Positions 15,613 to 18,234 of a stretch of 18,234 nt of DNA are shown piece by piece (position 1 is the first letter of the stretch; the number at the start of each line of letters is the position of its first letter). Under the pieces are notes generated by a model. That model did not search any database. It saw only the letters and a list, made by a program, of their open reading frames with translations, and was not told where the DNA came from. A program made the translations under genes and the position numbers. This DNA comes from CAZOOR01 sp964581505 (GTDB lineage Bacteria > Bacteroidota > Ignavibacteria > Kapaibacteriales > UBA2268), in the NCBI GenBank assembly GCA_964581505.1, contig CAZOOR010000056.1:1-18234 (forward strand), given 5' to 3'.

Positions 15613-16551
15613 ATGACAGATTTTAAAATAGCATCGGGACGCTCAAACCTGCAGTTAGCAGAAAGAGTAGCAGAAAATTTAGGTATAAGATTGTCCGAAA
15701 CGACTATACGTAATTTTTCCGATAATGAAATTTGGGTGAAATTTGAAGAGAATGTAAGGGGTATTGACCTGTTTATTATACAGTCCACCTTTGCACCCGC
15801 AGACAATTTGATGGAACTATTGATGTTGATTGACGCCGCAAAGCGTGCATCGGCAAAAAGAGTAACTGCCGTTATTCCATATTTCGGCTATGCACGTCAG
15901 GATAGAAAAGACCAACCTCGTGTTTCCATTACTGCTAAATTAGTTGCCAATTTATTGGATAGAGCCGGAGCCGATAGGATTATTTCTATTGACCTCCATT
16001 CTTCGCAGATTCAGGGATTCTTTGATATTCCGTTCGACCATTTGTATGCGTCTCCGGTACTTATTAAAGCTCTGAAGAAACTTAATCTGCAAAATTTTGC
16101 AGTTGCCTCCCCAGATGTGGGTGGTGTGAAAACTGCAAGAGCCTATGCAAAACGTATTGGCGGTGATTTGGTGCTTGTTGATAAAAGACGTCCTGCCCAT
16201 AATGTTGCGGAAATTGTTCACATTATCGGTAATGTAAAAGATAAAAATGTCGTTATCGTTGATGATATGATTGATACGGGCAATACTTTTATCCAGTGTG
16301 CTGATGCTTTGAAGAAAAACGGAGCCAAAGATATTTATGGCGTTTGTGTACATCCGGTGCTTTCCGGTGATGCCTTGCAAAAATTCGCAAATGCGGATTC
16401 CGTTAAAAAAATGTTTGTTACGGACACATTGCCGCTCGTTAACAAACCGGACAAAATCGAAGTGATTTCGGTCTCCGATATTCTCTCCGAAGCAATAATA
16501 AGAACGCACGACAGCCGTTCAATAAGTACACTGTTCGAGATAGAAAGATAA
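15613..16551 (+). CDS. Ribose-phosphate pyrophosphokinase (PRPP synthetase)
   Basis: 312 aa, the normal length for class I enzymes. It makes 5-phosphoribosyl-1-pyrophosphate from ribose-5-phosphate and ATP in the cytosol, for purine, pyrimidine, NAD, His and Trp synthesis. Conserved elements are NFSDNEIWVKFEENVRG (about 34-50); the ATP-binding PYFGYARQDRKDQPR (about 89-103); the metal-binding DLHS with His129; the catalytic flexible loop DKRRP (Lys191, Arg193); and the PRPP-binding loop VIVDDMIDTGNTF (about 214-226). The family usually has DTGGT in this loop, so Asn224 replacing Gly is a small variation. The start at ATG 15613 fits family N-termini (FKIASGRSN), with no Shine-Dalgarno sequence. 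It heads a prs-rplY-pth gene order, with only 28 bp before rplY. Confidence 0.97.
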   Translation: MTDFKIASGRSNLQLAERVAENLGIRLSETTIRNFSDNEIWVKFEENVRGIDLFIIQSTFAPADNLMELLMLIDAAKRASAKRVTAVIPYFGYARQDRKDQPRVSITAKLVANLLDRAGADRIISIDLHSSQIQGFFDIPFDHLYASPVLIKALKKLNLQNFAVASPDVGGVKTARAYAKRIGGDLVLVDKRRPAHNVAEIVHIIGNVKDKNVVIVDDMIDTGNTFIQCADALKKNGAKDIYGVCVHPVLSGDALQKFANADSVKKMFVTDTLPLVNKPDKIEVISVSDILSEAIIRTHDSRSISTLFEIER

Positions 16552-16579
16552 TTTTTTATAAATAATAGATTTTAATAAA

Positions 16580-17236
16580 ATGAGTCAGATAACTTTAAAA
16601 GTTGAAAAAAGAGAAACGGGGAAACAAATCGCCAAACAATATAGACGCGAAGGAAAAGTTCCCGGTGTTTATTATATCAGAGGCGAAGAATCGATTCCTA
16701 TTCTCTCCGACCCTCTTTCTTTGAGACCCGTTGTTTTTACAAGAGAAACACACATCATTAGTCTCGAAATGGAAGGCGAAGAGCCGAAAGAATGCGTTTT
16801 GAAAGATATTACTTTCGACCCCGTAACAGATAAAATTACTCACTTCGACCTTATCGGTCTATCCAGAGGCGAGATGATGAACTTTGAAGTTCCTGTCGTT
16901 GTTACCGGTGCCGCTCCGGGTGTTCGCGAAGGTGGTATTTTGCAGCAGAATATTCATAAACTGAATATTAGATGTCGTCCGAGCAAATTACCGAGTAAAG
17001 TTGAAGTCGATATTTCCGAATTGGAACTCGGCTCCTCAATCTATATCGGTTCGCTCAATCTCGATGATGTAGAAATTGATGCCGCTGACGAAACACCAAT
17101 TGTTTCTTGTATCCATTCACGTGTATCTAAATCCGACCTCGGTGAACTTGAGGAAGGTGCAGAAGGTGCAGTCGAAGGTGAAGAAGGTGCTGAGGGTGCC
17201 GCTGATGCTGAGGCTACAAGCGAAACCGCAGAATAA
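16580..17236 (+). CDS. 50S ribosomal protein L25/general stress protein Ctc
   Basis: 218 aa, the long TL5/CTC form of L25. The N-terminal L25 domain (about 4-92) binds 5S rRNA and shows the ETGKQIAKQYRREGKVPGVYY opening and the DPVTDKITHFDL motif. The C-terminal CTC beta domain (about 95-185) includes VPVVVTGAAPGVREGGILQQ and the LNIRCRPSKLPSKVEVDISEL segment. Residues from about 188 form a very acidic Glu-Gly-Ala tail, encoded by imperfect 6- and 9-bp repeats. Long L25 forms with acidic tails are common in several phyla. Its place directly before pth is a widely conserved gene pair. A terminator hairpin follows within 25 bp. Confidence 0.95.
   Translation: MSQITLKVEKRETGKQIAKQYRREGKVPGVYYIRGEESIPILSDPLSLRPVVFTRETHIISLEMEGEEPKECVLKDITFDPVTDKITHFDLIGLSRGEMMNFEVPVVVTGAAPGVREGGILQQNIHKLNIRCRPSKLPSKVEVDISELELGSSIYIGSLNLDDVEIDAADETPIVSCIHSRVSKSDLGELEEGAEGAVEGEEGAEGAADAEATSETAE
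17153..17216 (+). repeat. Imperfect GAAGGTGCN repeats in the rplY tail
   Basis: The acidic tail is encoded by imperfect copies of GAAGGTGCA/T-like units, giving Glu-Gly-Ala repeats. Repeats of this kind can change length by slippage. It stays in frame and does not disturb the folded domains. Confidence 0.65.
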
Positions 17237-17257
17237 GTTTGTTGAACTTTTTACGGG

Positions 17258-17290
17258 AAGGTGTTCTGTGCGGAACACCTTTTCTTTTTT
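17258..17290 (+). terminator. Terminator hairpin directly before the pth start codon
   Basis: AAGGTGTTC (17258-17266), a 6-nt loop, and GAACACCTT (17273-17281) form a perfect 9-bp stem followed by TTCTTTTTT (17282-17290). The AUG of pth is the very next base. It should end most rplY transcripts, and read-through or a very close internal start would be needed for pth. Confidence 0.85.
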
Positions 17291-17914
17291 ATGGGTATAT
17301 TTGATTTTTTTAAAAAGAAGAAGAAGGAAAAACAAGCCGATTGGCTTGTAGTAGGACTTGGCAATCCAGGTGGCAAATATGCTGGTAACCGACATAATAT
17401 CGGTTGGATGGTTGCGCACTCGATTTGCGAAAAGCATAATGTTTCGCTCAGACAATCTAAGTCCAATTATAACGCCGCATCATTTTACTTGAAGAACAAA
17501 ATCGTTCTTGTTGCACAGCCCACTACATATATGAACAATTCCGGTGAAGCTGTTAAAAAATTAATTGAGGAATTTAATATACCGGACGGAAATATTATCA
17601 TTGTGATTGATGAATACAATTTCCCCGTAGGCAAAATCCAACTGAAAGATAGTGGCGGTTCGGGTGGACATAACGGTATGGCAGATATTTTGGATAAAAT
17701 CACCGATAATAAGTTCTATCGTTTGCGTTGCGGTATTGCTAAGAATTTTGGACCCGGAGGCTTGGTGGATTATGTCCTCTCCGACTTCCGACCGGAAGAA
17801 ATAGAAAAACGCAATATAATGATAAAAAAAGCAGTAATGGCAATAGAACACCTTATTATCCTCGACAACCCCACCCGTGCAATGAGCGAAATCAACTCCG
17901 GCAAAATATTTTAG
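17291..17914 (+). CDS. Peptidyl-tRNA hydrolase (Pth)
   Basis: 207 aa from the ATG at 17291. An upstream in-frame GTG at 17261 lies inside the terminator hairpin and is not a credible start. The enzyme frees tRNA from stalled peptidyl-tRNA in the cytosol. Conserved residues are all present: VGLGNPG (Asn25), NRHNIGW (catalytic His35), QPTTYMNNSGEAV (Asn82), VIDEYNFPVGKIQLKDSGGSGGHNG (Asp107 and the GGHNG loop) and DYVLSDF near the end. The first 16 residues (MGIFDFFKKKKKEKQA) are an unusual extension: a short hydrophobic patch followed by a lysine run, where most Pth proteins begin just before the first beta-strand. Homopolymer A and T runs lie in this extension, so a base-call error should be kept in mind. 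It follows rplY, as in many bacteria. Confidence 0.95.
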   Translation: MGIFDFFKKKKKEKQADWLVVGLGNPGGKYAGNRHNIGWMVAHSICEKHNVSLRQSKSNYNAASFYLKNKIVLVAQPTTYMNNSGEAVKKLIEEFNIPDGNIIIVIDEYNFPVGKIQLKDSGGSGGHNGMADILDKITDNKFYRLRCGIAKNFGPGGLVDYVLSDFRPEEIEKRNIMIKKAVMAIEHLIILDNPTRAMSEINSGKIF

Positions 17915-18127
17915 TTAGCAACACCTGAATAAAAACTACCCCCTGAACTATGCAGTGGCTGTTCAATAGATACAGAGAAAACGAAATATCCGGCTTAAGG
18001 TAGTTGTAAACATGAACAATAGAGTTTCAACAAACGGCATAGTGTATTGATAGTTAGGTGTTTTAAAACCCCGCACTGCTCATAGCCCAAATCGTTCTTA
18101 TTAATATAAGAACAAAAACACCACAAT
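17915..18127. other. Intergenic region with multiple inverted repeats, no gene recognised
   Basis: No coding frame is convincing. Complementary segments are dense: AACACCTGA (17920-17928) with TTAGGTGTT (18054-18062); AACTACC (17934-17940) with GGTAGTT (17999-18005); TGAAC (17944-17948) with GTTCA (17961-17965); GTTG-t-AAAC (18003-18011) with GTTTCAAC (18024-18031); and GTTCTTAT-TAAT-ATAAGAAC (18094-18113). The segment CTATGCAGTG (17948-17957) also matches CACTGC-tc-ATAG (18074-18085). The nesting suggests a structured RNA or a decayed mobile-element end. I do not recognise the family. Confidence 0.45.
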
Positions 18128-18158
18128 TTTGTAATATGAACTTATTTTTGTATTTTTG
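18128..18158 (+). promoter_or_regulatory. Bacteroidota-type promoter of the last, partial gene
   Basis: TTTG at 18128-18131, a 19-nt spacer, and TATTTTTG at 18151-18158 match both consensus elements. The start codon at 18186 is about 28 bp downstream. The region between holds a second TGGGACATAT copy and a short inverted repeat, listed separately. Confidence 0.6.
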
Positions 18159-18196
18159 GGACATATTTAAACAATATGTGATAAAATGGGACATAT
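18157..18196. repeat. Direct repeat TGGGACATAT and nested inverted repeat
   Basis: TGGGACATAT occurs at 18157-18166 and 18187-18196, exactly 30 bp apart, the second copy overlapping the start codon of the partial gene. ACATAT (18161-18166) also pairs with ATATGT (18174-18179). Such an arrangement over the transcription start and start codon fits an operator for self-regulation, but that is inference. Confidence 0.45.
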
Positions 18197-18234
18197 AGAA
18201 AAACTGAAAAAATTACCACCTGAAAGAGAAAAGG
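18186..18234 (+). CDS. Unidentified gene, 5' end only (cut by window edge)
   Basis: An ATG at 18186 opens a frame to the last base and encodes MGHIEKLKKLPPEREK. It has a well-placed Bacteroidota-type promoter upstream (18128-18158) and repeats across its start. The short amphipathic opening with LKKLPPE resembles the N-termini of small DUF2281-like or antitoxin-like proteins, which would suit an autoregulated toxin-antitoxin operon. Sixteen residues are far too few to claim this. Confidence 0.4.
   Translation, partial: MGHIEKLKKLPPEREK

Noticed and set aside
15952..16509. A 185-codon reverse-strand open frame opposite prs.
   Set aside because: It lies wholly antisense to a fully conserved PRPP synthetase, and its translation resembles no protein family I know.
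17261..17290. Upstream GTG as the pth start, adding ten residues.
   Set aside because: It lies inside a perfect terminator hairpin, the residues match nothing in Pth, and an ATG follows at 17291.
17915..18062. Possible integron attC site (GTTAGGT at 18053-18059 fits the GTTRRRY core).
   Set aside because: The matching RYYYAAC box (ACCTAAC) is not present at the other end, and the pairing partner reads AACACCTGA instead. No cassette array or integrase is in the window.

Overview
The window looks like a chromosomal segment of a low-GC, Gram-negative bacterium of the Bacteroidota/Chlorobiota (FCB) group. This is an inference. It rests on a complete RND efflux tripartite set and periplasmic murein enzymes, on start codons with almost no Shine-Dalgarno sequences, and on several intergenic regions that carry the Bacteroidota-type promoter (TTTG or TTG, about 20 nt, then TAnnTTTG). 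The group could be Ignavibacteria or Kapabacteria, but the sequence alone cannot settle that. The segment is mostly housekeeping and envelope genes, and I see no prophage, CRISPR array or insertion sequence. A run of 100 N (5769-5868) is a scaffold gap inside the RND pump gene.

Layout: positions 1-381 hold no convincing gene. They contain an array of GTAGAAA-type short repeats spaced about one helical turn apart, a terminator (250-276), and the control region of an efflux operon with a perfect TGACCA-A-TGGTCA operator. The operon follows at 382-6942: TolC-like outer-membrane channel, TetR repressor, lipoprotein membrane-fusion protein, and RND permease split by the gap. It ends at a strong terminator (6969-7006). 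A P-type cation ATPase (7106-9868) then converges on, and overlaps by 9 bp, a reverse-strand RelA/SpoT-family protein. That protein has an intact ppGpp hydrolase domain, but its synthetase domain appears inactivated. Divergent from it is a Tat-exported LD-carboxypeptidase (S66), followed by a five-LysM lytic transglycosylase of the MltD type. Both act on peptidoglycan.

After another terminator comes an information-processing cluster: tRNA-Gln(UUG), PRPP synthetase (prs), ribosomal protein L25/CTC (rplY) and peptidyl-tRNA hydrolase (pth). The pth start codon lies directly after the U-tract of a terminator hairpin. The last ~320 bases hold an intergenic stretch with several nested inverted repeats, a good Bacteroidota-type promoter, and the first 16 codons of an unidentified gene cut by the window edge.

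How the genes fit together: TetR probably controls its own operon, and the adaptor and pump would use the TolC-like channel to expel toxic compounds. The LD-carboxypeptidase and transglycosylase form a cell-wall remodelling/recycling neighbourhood. prs, rplY and pth join nucleotide supply to translation. The most unusual points are the apparently hydrolase-only RSH protein, the terminator flush with the pth AUG, the GTAGAAA repeat array and the structured 3' intergenic region. I do not see clear evidence of a wholly new multi-gene system.
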